A stretch of DNA of 64,000 nt from Enterococcus faecalis_A (GTDB lineage Bacteria > Bacillota > Bacilli > Lactobacillales > Enterococcaceae): assembly GCA_051295955.1 (NCBI GenBank), contig JBPDWA010000005.1, forward strand, positions 1 through 64,000. The letters are read 5' to 3'. The translations under genes and the position numbers were made by a program. The notes beneath the pieces are model-generated. The model did not search any database. It was not told where the DNA came from and saw nothing but the letters and a program-made list of their open reading frames with translations. This document shows, one piece after another, positions 8,190 to 19,000 of the stretch. The number at the start of each line of letters is the position of its first letter. The first letter of the stretch is position 1.

Positions 8190-9572
8190 CTAGGCAGATT
8201 GTTCATGATATTTCCGATTCAAACGAAGGCTTAAAATAACAGTAATCAGCGGACAAAGCAGTGGAAAGAACGCATAAGGCAAATAAGCTAATGCACTAAC
8301 TTTTAAAGTTCCCATAATAAACGTACCGCTGACTCCCCAAGGAATCAGTGAATTAAAGGCCGCACCGGCATCAGCTAATGTGCGCGTTAAATATTTCTTA
8401 TCAATCGATAAACGATCGAAAGAAGATTTAAATGTTTCGCCGGGTAAAATAATAGAAAGATATTGTTCTCCCACAAGCAAATTAACACCGATGGAACTTA
8501 AAGCAGTCAAACTAATTAACTTAGCTGGCTTATTAACAGAACCTTTAATTTTATCAATTAAAGTAGCAACAATCTCATATTTGATCAGTAATCCGCCTAG
8601 TCCCAACGCTAGAATAATCAAAGCAGCCGAACTAAGCATACTTTCAATACCCCCACGCGATAAAAGCACATCCATACTTTTATCACCAGTAACTGCAACA
8701 TAACCACTCATTAAAATGCTGGCGATCTTTTGCAAATTCAAAGTGTGATTATGAATGAGCGCTAAAATGACAGCTACTGTGGAACCGACCAGTAAAGTTG
8801 GAACCGCAGGAATTTTTTTCCAGGCGAATAGAAAAAGAATCGCTACAGGCAACAACGTTATTGGTGAAATCCAAAAGCTGTGCTGCAAAGTATGGACCAT
8901 TGCATCAACTGTTTTCAAATCTGCACTTCCTGATTGATGACCTAAAAAGATATAGCCAACAATGGATAGAAGAAAAGCGGGAATAACGGTCCACATCATA
9001 TTTAGAATATGATCAAATAAGTTTACATTCCCAATTCCAGCAGCCAAGTTGGTTGTGTCGGAAAGAGGAGAAATATTGTTACCTAAAAAAGCCCCGGAAA
9101 TAACGGCACCAGCCGTCATCGCATTATCAAAACCTAAAATATGACCAATTCCTAAAAAGGCGATACCCATAGTTGATATCGTGGTAAAGGAACTTCCCAC
9201 CGTCACACCGACAATACTACAAACAACGAAAACGGTTGGCAAAAAGAATTTAACGGAAATGATTTTAAAGCCATAGACCATAATAGTAGGAATCGTTCCT
9301 GCCAAAATCCACGTTGCCACTAAGACACCAATCAGCAAGAAGATAATGATAGGAATAATTCCTGGACTAATCCCTGATATAATCCCATTATGAATATCAT
9401 CCCAAGTGAATCCTTTCCATTTTCCATACAGCAGTAAAAGCATGAAAACAAACAGAATCGGAATGTGCGGTGAAAGTTTTTGGCCAATAATCAAATACCC
9501 CAAAATTGCTAAAAGTGCAATGAGAATCAATAAACTTTCAACAAAAGAAACACGCGGTTTCACTGGCTTCAC
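8190..9572 (-). CDS. nhaC: NhaC-family Na+/H+ antiporter
   Basis: The 460-residue integral membrane protein has about a dozen hydrophobic segments and matches the NhaC family, which expels Na+ (or exchanges malate and lactate in some members) against protons. Family blocks include VGSSFTTISTMGIAF, then GAFLGNNISPLSDTTNLAAG and VNLLVGEQYLSIILPG. The start is GTG at 9572, placed seven bases after GGAGG; no ATG is available nearby. It is a single gene bounded by terminators at 7997-8037 and 9599-9636. The exact substrate cannot be told from sequence alone. Confidence 0.9.
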   Translation of the reverse strand: MKPVKPRVSFVESLLILIALLAILGYLIIGQKLSPHIPILFVFMLLLLYGKWKGFTWDDIHNGIISGISPGIIPIIIFLLIGVLVATWILAGTIPTIMVYGFKIISVKFFLPTVFVVCSIVGVTVGSSFTTISTMGIAFLGIGHILGFDNAMTAGAVISGAFLGNNISPLSDTTNLAAGIGNVNLFDHILNMMWTVIPAFLLSIVGYIFLGHQSGSADLKTVDAMVHTLQHSFWISPITLLPVAILFLFAWKKIPAVPTLLVGSTVAVILALIHNHTLNLQKIASILMSGYVAVTGDKSMDVLLSRGGIESMLSSAALIILALGLGGLLIKYEIVATLIDKIKGSVNKPAKLISLTALSSIGVNLLVGEQYLSIILPGETFKSSFDRLSIDKKYLTRTLADAGAAFNSLIPWGVSGTFIMGTLKVSALAYLPYAFFPLLCPLITVILSLRLNRKYHEQSA

Positions 9573-9598
9573 AATTTAAACCTCCTTTACACAAAACA

Positions 9599-9636
9599 GA
9601 AACTGAAGCAACTAAAAGAAAATTTGCTTCAGTTTC
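9599..9636 (-). terminator. Terminator of tyrS
   Basis: GAAACTGAAGCAA and TTGCTTCAGTTTC form a 13-bp stem followed on the minus strand by TGTTTTG. It lies between tyrS and nhaC. Confidence 0.7.
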
Positions 9637-9759
9637 TCTGATTGCAAAACAGCTCTTCTGGTCGTATTATCGGATTACACGTCACATTGTAAGGAAATTT
9701 GAGTTTTCATTTCGTTCCAATAATAACCACTGTTCTTTAATTGAAATTATTAGGAACTT

Positions 9760-11016
9760 TTAATTCACGACTTTTGCCAAAAAGTACTGTTTCTTCCCTT
9801 TGCGTACAACAACGAATTTTCCATCGAAATGTTGTGACGGATTGATTGCAAAATCTAAATCGGTGACGCGATCACCGTTAATACTTATAGCTCCGTTGCT
9901 CACATCTTCGCGAGCTTGTCTTTTAGAAGGTTCAATTTGGGTTTCTACTAGCCATTCAATGATATTTTTTGGCTCACTGCTGACTTCAACAGTCGGCACA
10001 TGTTCAAACCCTTGCTCGATTTCCTCTAACGACAATTCTTTGATATTGCCGGAGAAAAGAGCTTCTGATATTTTTTGCGCTTCTTTTAACGCTACTTCAC
10101 TGTGAACAAAGCGTGTAACTTCCTCAGCCAGACGTCGTTGCGCTTCGCGCTTGCCGGGTTCTTTCACTACTTTTTCAGCCAATTCATCAATTTCTTCTTT
10201 CGTTAAGAAAGTAAAGAATTTCAAGTATTTCACTACGTCACGGTCATCTTGATTCAACCAGAATTGGTAGAATTCAAATGGAGAGGTTTTCTTCGGATCC
10301 AACCAGATTGCACCACCGGCTGTTTTTCCAAATTTAGTTCCATCTGCTTTTAGCATCAAAGGAATTGTTAAACCAAACGCTTTAGCTTCTGGGCCTTCTT
10401 TTTTTCGAATTAAATCCAAACCGGCTGTAATATTTCCCCATTGGTCGGCCCCACCGATTTGTAATTGAACGTTGTGTTGTCTGTATAATTGTAAGAAGTC
10501 AATGGATTGTAGTATTTGGTACGTAAATTCAGTAAAGGAAATACCGCTTTCCAAACGGCTAGCTACGATATCTTTTGCTAGCATCGTATTGACATTAAAG
10601 TTTTTACCGAAGTCTCTTAAAAAATCTAGCAATGTTAAATTGGACAGCCAATCGTAGTTATTGACCATGGTAACATTGGCATCTTTCCCGAATAATTTTT
10701 TCATTTGTGCAGAAAGACTATCCACGTTGTGTTGAACGGCTTCCATCGTTTGCAAAACTCGTTCAGTCGTACGTCCGCTAGGGTCGCCGATTGTTCCAGT
10801 ACCGCCGCCGATCAAGATATAAGGGTGATGACCTGCTAATTGAAATCTTTTCATCATCATAAATGGAATCAAATGTCCGATGTGCATGCTGTCGCCAGTT
10901 GGATCAACGCCACAATATAGCGAAATACTCATATTTTCTGTTAGTTCACGTAAACCTTCTTCGTTTGTTTGTTGATTGATCGCATCGCGCCATGTTAGCT
11001 CATCGATAATGTTCAT
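9760..11016 (-). CDS. tyrS: Tyrosyl-tRNA synthetase
   Basis: This 418-residue class I synthetase charges tRNA-Tyr with tyrosine. The HIGH motif appears as HIGHLIPF at about residues 43-50, and the KMSKS equivalent as KFGKT near residue 230. The tyrosine pocket YCGVDPTGDSMH is at about residues 34-45. The C-terminal S4-like RNA-binding domain (about 350-418) contains RQAREDVSNGAISING. The ATG at 11016 lies behind GGAGGGTGAG; the in-frame ATG at 11031 lies upstream of that site. Expression is controlled by the T-box leader just upstream. Confidence 0.97.
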   Translation of the reverse strand: MNIIDELTWRDAINQQTNEEGLRELTENMSISLYCGVDPTGDSMHIGHLIPFMMMKRFQLAGHHPYILIGGGTGTIGDPSGRTTERVLQTMEAVQHNVDSLSAQMKKLFGKDANVTMVNNYDWLSNLTLLDFLRDFGKNFNVNTMLAKDIVASRLESGISFTEFTYQILQSIDFLQLYRQHNVQLQIGGADQWGNITAGLDLIRKKEGPEAKAFGLTIPLMLKADGTKFGKTAGGAIWLDPKKTSPFEFYQFWLNQDDRDVVKYLKFFTFLTKEEIDELAEKVVKEPGKREAQRRLAEEVTRFVHSEVALKEAQKISEALFSGNIKELSLEEIEQGFEHVPTVEVSSEPKNIIEWLVETQIEPSKRQAREDVSNGAISINGDRVTDLDFAINPSQHFDGKFVVVRKGKKQYFLAKVVN

Positions 11017-11133
11017 ATTCTCACCCTCCAAGTTTTGTTGTTATAAATAATTTGTGCCGATATTAGCAACAAACTGATTCACTGTAGTTCCTGTCGACTT
11101 TCCTGTTTATCGGTAATTTTGAGAAAAGAAAAA

Positions 11134-11365
11134 GTCCCTAAGTCTTAAAGACTTAGGGACGAAATTGTTCGTGGTACCACCCTTAATTTATACCTAGAAA
11201 ATTCTATATACCTCTAAGCGAATAACGCCGCTACTCGTGCCCTTGAGGCAATTGCTCCAGAATGTAATTCATTCAATAACGTGTACTAGTTCTCACCACC
11301 ACTAGCTCTCTTCCACAGAGGTTATCTCCTTATTGCTTTTCTTTCATCACTTTGTTTATTAACTT
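11134..11365 (-). promoter_or_regulatory. Tyrosine T-box riboswitch leader of tyrS
   Basis: On the minus strand the leader carries the T-box sequence AGGGTGGTACCACG (11170-11183) and then a terminator hairpin of GTCCCTAAGTC with GACTTAGGGAC (11134-11160) and a T run. A UAC specifier triplet stands in GAACTAGTACACG near 11279-11291, which fits tyrosine. Uncharged tRNA-Tyr should stabilise the antiterminator and let tyrS be read. Confidence 0.93.
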
Positions 11366-11371
11366 ATACGT

Positions 11372-11400
11372 AGCATAGTACTTTTCACTTTTATTGTCAA
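11372..11400 (-). promoter_or_regulatory. Promoter of the tyrS T-box leader
   Basis: TTGACA (11395-11400), a 17-base spacer and TATGCT (11372-11377) on the minus strand place transcription start near 11365. Confidence 0.75.
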
Positions 11401-11558
11401 CAATAAATTTACTATTTTTTTAGTCATATTTTTATATAAGCTATTAAAAAACATAGAAGAGAAGTTTTTTTAAAGAAAAATAATTGTTCACCTGCTAAAA
11501 AATAACAATAAAAAATTTAAATATTTCACGCAACAATCTTAAATTTGTGCTGTGAAAT

Positions 11559-13004
11559 TTATAAAATAGGTGAAAACAGGCGAGAAATTTGCTGTTTGAA
11601 CAACAACCATTTAGACATTTTTCTTACTACTTCTGGTGTCATTAGTTGGCATTGCTTACGATCTTCAATAAAGATTGCTTCTAATTGTTGAATGACTTGA
11701 GGATCATAGAGAATCGCATTGGCTTCAAAATTCAATTTGTAGCTGCGAATGTCTTGATTGGCAGAACCAACTGTACAAATTTCATCATCCATAATCATTG
11801 TTTTTGCGTGGAGAAATCCATTTTGATAAACTAAAATTTCAATATTTTCTTTGATTAATTGGCGTGCGTAATATTGGGTAGCTCGGTAAATAAATGGATG
11901 ATCCGGTTTGTCAGGGATCATAATTTTAATGTCTACTCCCGAAGCAGCAGCAATTTTTAGCGCTGCGACTACGCTGTCGTCAGGTACGAGATAAGGTGAT
12001 TGAATCCATAAACGTTTCTTAGCAGAAGTGATTAGCTTAATAAAAGCCAGCTTGATTTGTTCATGATCACTATTCGGTCCACTAGCAATAATTTGAATAT
12101 TAGTATTCCCTTGAGGACTGACATCTTTTATTTTGAAGAAATAATCCAAGTGATAGGCTACTTTTTCCCCGACAGGTGAAGAAACATTCCAGTCCATAAG
12201 AAAGCGCATTTGCAGTAGTGACGCTGCCGCTCCTTGAATTCGTAAATGAGTGTCTCGCCAGTAGCCAAATTTCTTCGTAGTACCGGCGTATTGATCTGCG
12301 ACATTAAAGCCGCCAATATAGCTGATTTTGCCATCAATTACGACGATTTTCCGGTGATCATGGTAATTTAAACGGAATTTTAAAAGTGCTTTTTGTGACG
12401 TGATAAAGGTTTGGACGTGCCCACCATTTTTACACAATTGGGTAAAGTCTTTATGCTTGGTCTTTTTAGAGCCAAAAGCATCATAAAGCAAACGAACTTC
12501 AACGCCAGCTGCAGCTTTTTCTTCTAACAATTTTAAAATTTGCGTGCCGATCGTATCAGTAACAAAGGCATAATATTCAATATGAATGGAAAATTTGGCT
12601 GCTTGAATATCTTTCATTAAGGCATCAAACTTAGCTGTTCCATCAGTAAAAATTTTCACTTGATTTTTACGAGTTAGCGGCATACGGTTTAACCCAGAGA
12701 AAAAGTCAACAAATTGCTGCTGCTCTGGTGTATCCATTACTTGATTGTAGAGTTCTAAGCTTTCTTCTTGAAAATCACCGAAGTTTTCCAGTTCTTTTAA
12801 ATCACTTTGCTGTAAGTAAAATTTCTTTTTGTCGGTTAAGCCTCGACCAAAAAATAAATATAAAAAAAAGCCAACCACGGGTAGTGCAAATAAGACCAGC
12901 AGCCAAGCCCAAATGGCGGCTACATCTCGAGGCTTCACTAAAATAGTCACAAGTGCAATTAAAGCATTGACTAAATAAATTGCTGTTAAGATACTAGTAA
13001 CCAA
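11559..13004 (-). CDS. cls: Cardiolipin synthase (phospholipase D family)
   Basis: The 481-residue membrane enzyme joins two phosphatidylglycerols into cardiolipin. Two N-terminal membrane segments (about residues 3-22 and 30-55) precede two PLD domains. Both HKD motifs are visible: YHDHRKIVVIDG at about residues 214-225 and FLHAKTMIMDD near 395-405. Both keep the H-x-K-x4-D pattern. The start is TTG at 13004, seven bases after AAAGGAGG. It is a single gene between the tyrS control region and the WxL operon. Length and motif spacing match bacterial Cls. Confidence 0.93.
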   Translation of the reverse strand: MVTSILTAIYLVNALIALVTILVKPRDVAAIWAWLLVLFALPVVGFFLYLFFGRGLTDKKKFYLQQSDLKELENFGDFQEESLELYNQVMDTPEQQQFVDFFSGLNRMPLTRKNQVKIFTDGTAKFDALMKDIQAAKFSIHIEYYAFVTDTIGTQILKLLEEKAAAGVEVRLLYDAFGSKKTKHKDFTQLCKNGGHVQTFITSQKALLKFRLNYHDHRKIVVIDGKISYIGGFNVADQYAGTTKKFGYWRDTHLRIQGAAASLLQMRFLMDWNVSSPVGEKVAYHLDYFFKIKDVSPQGNTNIQIIASGPNSDHEQIKLAFIKLITSAKKRLWIQSPYLVPDDSVVAALKIAAASGVDIKIMIPDKPDHPFIYRATQYYARQLIKENIEILVYQNGFLHAKTMIMDDEICTVGSANQDIRSYKLNFEANAILYDPQVIQQLEAIFIEDRKQCQLMTPEVVRKMSKWLLFKQQISRLFSPIL

Positions 13005-13203
13005 TAAATTTCCTCCTTTTAGTCTCTGAACTGTAGTATACCATTTTTTTCAGCACAAAAGAATGAATATACCTAGACTTTTGATCAGAACAGCCAAAAA
13101 CACTCACGACAGCATCTGCGGCTATTTTCACCGCTAAAGTCTTTGTTCCCTGCTAGTGCAATTAAGACATCCTGTGGATGGATTTAAGAGCGTGCAACAA
13201 AAA

Positions 13204-13248
13204 AGGAACAAAAGCTGCTCTTATATGATAAGCGCTAGACTTTTGTTC
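13204..13248 (-). terminator. Terminator of the WxL operon
   Basis: GGAACAAAAG (13204-13213) pairs with CTTTTGTTCC (13239-13248). On the minus strand it is followed by TTTTTT, about 20 bases after the last WxL gene. Confidence 0.7.
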
Positions 13249-13268
13249 CATTGATTCTCTTATAAAAT

Positions 13269-14045
13269 TTAAGCAGATGGTGCGTCAGTGATGCTCCATT
13301 CTAAGGTAGAAGCATAGCTACCAGCAGTATAGTTAGAAACTGGAATATCCAATTCAACTGCCTCAGCTCCTTCTTGTGGTGTTGCACCTAAAGCATATAC
13401 CCACGTTCCTAATCCTTCGTTGGCATTAGCTTTTACGAGCGTAGTTTTCGTATTTACAGGTAATTCAATGCCAGTAGCTCCTGTCCCGTTAACAGTAGAC
13501 GGCACGCCACTACCTGTTTCTGTTCCCGTTCTGATTACAGCATTCTTGAAGGTTAATTTAACACCAGCCAATGTCTTAGTAGTATCTGTCGGATTTTTAA
13601 ATTCACTTCGTTTAACAGACAATTCCCAACCAGCGTAGTTCCCACTTTTATCTGAAACTTGGACAAAGTTTTGGACACTAGCAGAGCTACCAGTCGAATT
13701 TGTACCACTTTGTAAAGCTGCATACTTCTTTTGAGCAACCCCTAAGGTTAACGTACCAAAATCAAGGTTAGGCGCATAGTCAATCGTGATTAAGCCAGCT
13801 GTTCCGGTAGAACCACCATTATCATCAGGCGTAAACGGATTATCAGGATCATTAGGGTCAACAGGTGTAACCGGCTCAATTACAGCTGGATCATCGGCAT
13901 CTGGTTTTACAACAGTTAATGTTCCATTAGTCGTTGCTGTACTTGTATTCGCTTCACCACTTTCCTCAGCATATACAGCTGTCCCAGCTAAAACTAATGC
14001 GCTTGTTAAAGTTAATATCGACATGAATAGTTTGATTTTTTTCAT
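13269..14045 (-). CDS. WxL domain surface protein
   Basis: The 258-residue product has a signal peptide (cleavage near residue 26), a Pro/Asp-rich linker at about 45-80 (VDPNDPDNPFTPDD) and a C-terminal WxL domain. Both WxL signature motifs are present: YAGWELSVKR in the middle and LEWSITDAP at the end. WxL domains bind peptidoglycan non-covalently, so it should sit on the cell surface. The ATG overlaps the TGA of the upstream DUF916 gene by four bases, showing translational coupling. It is the last gene of the four-gene operon, with a terminator at 13204-13248. Confidence 0.93.
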   Translation of the reverse strand: MKKIKLFMSILTLTSALVLAGTAVYAEESGEANTSTATTNGTLTVVKPDADDPAVIEPVTPVDPNDPDNPFTPDDNGGSTGTAGLITIDYAPNLDFGTLTLGVAQKKYAALQSGTNSTGSSASVQNFVQVSDKSGNYAGWELSVKRSEFKNPTDTTKTLAGVKLTFKNAVIRTGTETGSGVPSTVNGTGATGIELPVNTKTTLVKANANEGLGTWVYALGATPQEGAEAVELDIPVSNYTAGSYASTLEWSITDAPSA

Positions 14046-15064
14046 TTTTTTTCTCCTTTGTTACATAATTTTTTATAGATAAACATTCCTAAAATAATAA
14101 GAATGAGAATCGCCATACAGATTGCTCCCCACATCCAATAATTTGGTGTGGCTTCAGATGCCCGGTCAATATCGGTGTCGTTTAAAGTCGTGGCTTCTTT
14201 TTGTGAGATTTTGAAGGTCGTTTTTAAATGCCATTGTTGTTCTTGCCATTGGCCATTTACTTCTACGCGATAGATTCCCGATGCTAACGTACGCCCCTTT
14301 AAAGGAACTAATAAATCAAAATTAGTATTAGGAGCCATATTGATTTCCTCTTTGTTCAATGTTAAAAAGGGATCCTTTTCTTGACCTTTGTAAATTTTCA
14401 CATCAGCTGTCAACCCAAACATATAGGCAGCCTGGCTGTTTTGTAAGTTTACAGCAATGACATTACGAACATTACTTTGTTTGGCAGCTGCTTTGGTTAA
14501 GTTTAAATCCGGCATTACTTTTTCTTGATTTGTTTGAATCAAAACAGCTTTTACTTGTGAAAATTTATTGATAACGCCTACTGTTTTTTGTTGCTCTTGC
14601 GCTGTTTCGTCCACATGTTCTTGGAAGGTCACGCCTCCGGCAATTACGCCGGTTACTTGTTCAGCAGGTGCTTGAAGCACTAGCTTTCTTTCTACTGAGC
14701 TTTTTGGTGGTACCTTGACTTGATCCTCAATTGTTGCTAAGTCTTTTAGATCATATTTTAAAGAGGGATCCTTTTCGCTAAGCGATTCGCCATATTCAAT
14801 CACACCATTTGAATTGGTGGTTGCTGAATGAATTGACATATCCACTATTACTTCTTGATCTGTATCGTTACGCAACGTGTAAGGAATCTCTTGTTTTTGA
14901 TTCGGTTGCATCAATAAGTCTAAATATGTTTTATTTTTATCCTGTTGATTTTCCGGCAATTCAAAATGAACAGAAAAATTGAACTCCGAGGCCTCAACTT
15001 CATGGTATTTTCCGGCAACGCCAATTCCTATAATTAAAATTGCCGCTAACAAAAATTTTTTCAC
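14042..15064 (-). CDS. DUF916/DUF3324 membrane protein, WxL-interacting protein
   Basis: The 340-residue product has a signal peptide, a DUF916 domain (about 25-150, with NFSVHFELPENQ and YTLRNDTDQEVIVD), a DUF3324 domain (about 155-290, with GVIAGGVTF and LASGIYRVEV) and a C-terminal membrane helix at about 312-332 followed by Lys-rich residues. This architecture is the constant partner of WxL genes. Family members tether WxL proteins to the membrane or wall. The start is GTG at 15064 behind AGGAGG. It overlaps the next WxL gene by four bases and follows the second WxL gene by 87 bases. Confidence 0.93.
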   Translation of the reverse strand: MKKFLLAAILIIGIGVAGKYHEVEASEFNFSVHFELPENQQDKNKTYLDLLMQPNQKQEIPYTLRNDTDQEVIVDMSIHSATTNSNGVIEYGESLSEKDPSLKYDLKDLATIEDQVKVPPKSSVERKLVLQAPAEQVTGVIAGGVTFQEHVDETAQEQQKTVGVINKFSQVKAVLIQTNQEKVMPDLNLTKAAAKQSNVRNVIAVNLQNSQAAYMFGLTADVKIYKGQEKDPFLTLNKEEINMAPNTNFDLLVPLKGRTLASGIYRVEVNGQWQEQQWHLKTTFKISQKEATTLNDTDIDRASEATPNYWMWGAICMAILILIILGMFIYKKLCNKGEKK

Positions 15065-15151
15065 AATACTCCTCCTAACGCTTGCTGCAGGTAAATCTTC
15101 TAGTTAAATGACCACTAGTAATCGACGAAAATACTGAGATAGAACGATCTT

Positions 15152-16072
15152 TCAAGCGACCGGTGCATCTAAAATGGACCAAGTTAAGGCTGTTTTGTAA
15201 CTACCGGTTGTATATTGTTTGGTAGGAACCGTTAAGGAAATGCCTTGCCTCAATGTTTTTTCGTCACCGAAGCGATAGATCCAAGTTCCTAAGCCTTGGT
15301 CTTGTTGCGCAACGACTAAATCAGCAGCGACTTCAGGGATTAATGTGGTGCTTTGACTGATTTTGCCCGGTTTATATTGGGTATTTGTTCCAGTTCCCAA
15401 CAATTGGGCCGGTGCGTTTTTAGTTCCTAGTGTTAATTGAGCACCGTTTAATGTTCGCTGTTTCGTTTTTTGATTGGTACTGATAAATTGCATTTCTTGT
15501 TTTACGCTTAAAGTCCAACCACTGTAGCGGCCTCGTTCATCAGAAAGTTGTAAGTAGTGAGGCCATTCTTCTTGTTTATGTTGATTAAAAGTCATCACAC
15601 GTATAGGATCGGCATAAATTGTCATTCGCTTAGAATTTGATTGACGAACTTTGAAAGTGATCGTTTTGGTTACATAGTTAAATCCCAACCAATTTTTAGT
15701 CCCGTTAGCTACTGATTCTTTAATACTTTCGATAGTAGTCGGATCATTTACCCCCGCAGCCCCAACATTCGTCGACTCTCCACTGATCTCAGTTGCTGGA
15801 TCAGAATCCGTTATGGTCGTAAACGGCTCAGTAGTTGTTGGCTGCTCCAATGACGGAGTAAGTTGATCAGAGACAATCGATTGTTCTGGTTCTAAGGGAT
15901 AAACCGGCTGGTCTGGCTTTGGAAGTTCATCGGGACTATTTGGAGCCTTTACTTGAACGCTGCCAGTGGTTTGCTTATAGTCAGTTTCGTCCGCATAGTT
16001 AGCAGTAGCATTGAAAATCAAAAATGTTGCTGAAAAACAGCCGCATATACAAACCTTGTTTTTTCTTTTCAT
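15152..16072 (-). CDS. WxL domain surface protein
   Basis: The 306-residue product has an N-terminal signal sequence (basic KRKNK, then a hydrophobic stretch that includes several Cys), a Pro/Thr-rich linker to about residue 110, and a WxL domain with YSGWTLSVKQ and LTWSILDAP. It should be exported and bound to peptidoglycan. Its AGGAGG lies across the stop codon of the upstream large WxL gene, about 15 bases before the ATG. That spacing is long, so the start is slightly uncertain. It is the second gene of the operon. Confidence 0.9.
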   Translation of the reverse strand: MKRKNKVCICGCFSATFLIFNATANYADETDYKQTTGSVQVKAPNSPDELPKPDQPVYPLEPEQSIVSDQLTPSLEQPTTTEPFTTITDSDPATEISGESTNVGAAGVNDPTTIESIKESVANGTKNWLGFNYVTKTITFKVRQSNSKRMTIYADPIRVMTFNQHKQEEWPHYLQLSDERGRYSGWTLSVKQEMQFISTNQKTKQRTLNGAQLTLGTKNAPAQLLGTGTNTQYKPGKISQSTTLIPEVAADLVVAQQDQGLGTWIYRFGDEKTLRQGISLTVPTKQYTTGSYKTALTWSILDAPVA

Positions 16073-16091
16073 ACTTACGGTTCACTTCCTC

Positions 16092-19000
16092 CTACTTTTG
16101 CGGTGCATCTTCTAAAATCCAGGTAAATTCCGCAGAATATTGTCCAGGAATTTGCTGGTTACCACTTAATACAACTTTAAAACCCGTTGATCCTGTCAAT
16201 AATCCAGTCAAATCAACCGGATCTTCGCCAGTAGCTTTACCGGTGGCCACAGTTTGCGCTTCTGAACTCAGCAATTGATAATTATTGGCTTCAGCTGCAA
16301 AATACAATGTTCCAGGTATTGTTTGGACTGATCCATCGGAATGCCGAACTGCGAGAGGTTGACTTTCCTTTATTTTCAAGCTCCAGGCTTGCTTTGTATG
16401 ACGCTGATCGAAAATGAGCAAACGACCAATAGTTTGACCGACAGCTTCTGCTCGAAGCCCAGATACTTTCAACGTACCAAAATCAATGGTGGTCGGCACT
16501 TCAAACGATAGAGTTCCTTCAACAATTTTCACGGTCGCTGGTAAAAAAGTCGCATCGTGGAACTGCAAAGCCTCACCGGGTGGATTATAATTACCTGATC
16601 CGTCGTTAGTTATTGGCTTGTTGATGACACCTTTGGCACCGGCCTCGCCGGCATTATCATTTAAAAACACTTCCAACTTATCGTTGATGGCTAATGAATT
16701 TTCCGGAATGGTTAGCGTGAATTGTCCGTTAGCGTCAACTGTAGTATTACAAAATGGCGTCCGATTTTTCATCAACATTACGCTGGCACCAGCCTCGCCT
16801 GTTCCTGAGAGCGTCGTTGTTTTGGTATTAACCTGTTCAATGTTTAACACGGCAGGCTCTGGCGGAACGATATCTACCGTCGTTTTGGATGTATTTAGTT
16901 CAGTTAAGGAATGGGCTCCTTTGATTTTTTTGGCGGAAATCACTTGAATGGTATCACCGGTCTTCAAATACTGCCCATCTGGAACAGCCAGCTCAAACAA
17001 ACCACCTTGGCGACCTTCACCCCAAGGATTTAAACCATCATCGTTGTCAGTTTGTCCAACCGTTTGAGTCGTTAACTGAACCGGAGCTTTCGTTGCATCA
17101 GCATAAGTGATTTCAAGTGTGACTTCTACCTCATCCGCCCAAGCATCTCGCAACTGAGCATCTACGCCTTCTGGAACAGAGACATGACCATAAATTTTCT
17201 TATCGGCATTGGTTGGCACACGCAAATCATCAATTACAGGGAGTTGGTTGTTGGCACTAATTCGATTATAGCTTTTCATACCCGCACCAGTTGCAGTTAA
17301 TTCAGCAAGTAATCCAGGACTTGAAGTAGAACTAACCGTGTCAAGATCCGTTCCAACAATTTGCAAATCAGTGACATCAGAAAAATAATTTGGATCTTGA
17401 TCGAAGTTATTGAAGCTGGCTTCATTTTTATGCCAAAGCGCAATTTCAGAATTTATAATTTCCAGCGTAGAGTTGCTGTTACCTTGAAAAACCCAACCTC
17501 CAATACCACTATTAGTGCTACCAATACGTCGATTTTGAAAATCAAAGTAAGTCGGGTTATGTAGATACACTTGTAACTTATTACCACTGATAATTCCGCT
17601 GTTGTCTTTGCCGGTCTTTCCGATCATAACCAGGTAAGTTTTTTCCGTAGCGTTGAAAGATAAGTCTAACTCGCCGGTTGTATCTAATGTAGCCCCACTA
17701 TCAGCACGAATATCGATACTAGATTTCTCCCCTTCAACAGAAAATGTGGCAGGCCCAGGTGAATCAAACCAGCCAGTTGTATCGTCAAATAAGATTGCTT
17801 GATTTCCTTGAGATACATGGTTGCTGTATTCATTACCGTCCCCTACATTATGAACCGAAAGTGCACCACCATTCGTTACTTTTATCGTTTGATTTCCATT
17901 TTCAAAACGAATTGCCGGTGATTTGCCACTGTTCTTTTCGATTTTTACTGAAGAGCCAGGACCATCGACGGAAAGTGCTAATCCGGAGCCGACAAAACGC
18001 ATCCCGTTATTCCCGGGTGTATCTTTATCATGCTCCATGTTTACTGTAATTGATCCACCTGAGATGACATTGATCTGACTGTTAGTTCCTTGCAAACGAA
18101 AGGCAGAAGTAGTTTTAGTGTCAATTTGAATTTTACCGCCAGCGGCCACGTTCACTTGCGAACCGCTCCCCCTCATTTGTACAATGCCGCGGTTATTGTC
18201 ATTTGTAATGTCAATTTGTGTATTAATATTAAATTCCGTGCCCGTTCCTTCAACTTGAAGGAAGACGTTGGTCGCTAACGTGTCAATAATTTCTCCTTCA
18301 TCACTAACTGAGTCGGCCCGATTATAAGATATCATTATTTTAGAACCGCCTGAAACAAAGATTCCAGAGTTAACTGAACTGGTGACTTGTTCACTGCTGG
18401 CATCTAAACGTCCGTAAAATTTCCCTAAGTAGGGCGCAGTCAATTGCGTACCATTAATAATTTCCAAACGATAGACACGAGCAAAATAACATTTTCCTGG
18501 AGCAGCGTATAGTCCTTCTGTAACGGGATCTATATCAATATTGCCTGCTACACCATCTAAAATAACCTTTCCTTGAGGTATGTAGAAGGTACTTAATTTT
18601 GAACCTCCATAAATATTAAATCCGCCTGTTAAGCGCAACGTGCCAGTAAAATGATAACGTATATTTAGCCAATCGGTAGCAAAACCGACGATAATTGCAT
18701 TTTCGTCTTGATTCGCTCCAAATAAACCGGCTGGATCGGCTCCCGTTATTTTAAAGTTTTGGAACTCAATCAATGAAGGCTGTTCACTAAAAAAAATTCG
18801 GTGTGTTTGCGCATTATGCGCTAAGTTTTGAAAATCGATCACAACATTGTGATTGATGGTATAGTCTCTGTCAAAGGTCAAAGCTGCCAGTATACGTATC
18901 TTAGGTTCTTTAGCAGCTAGTGCCGCTTCAAGTTCTGCATTCGTAGATGCCCCTACAAAGCCATCGGCTGTAGCAGTCAAGGTTTTAGCTTTTTTTGCTA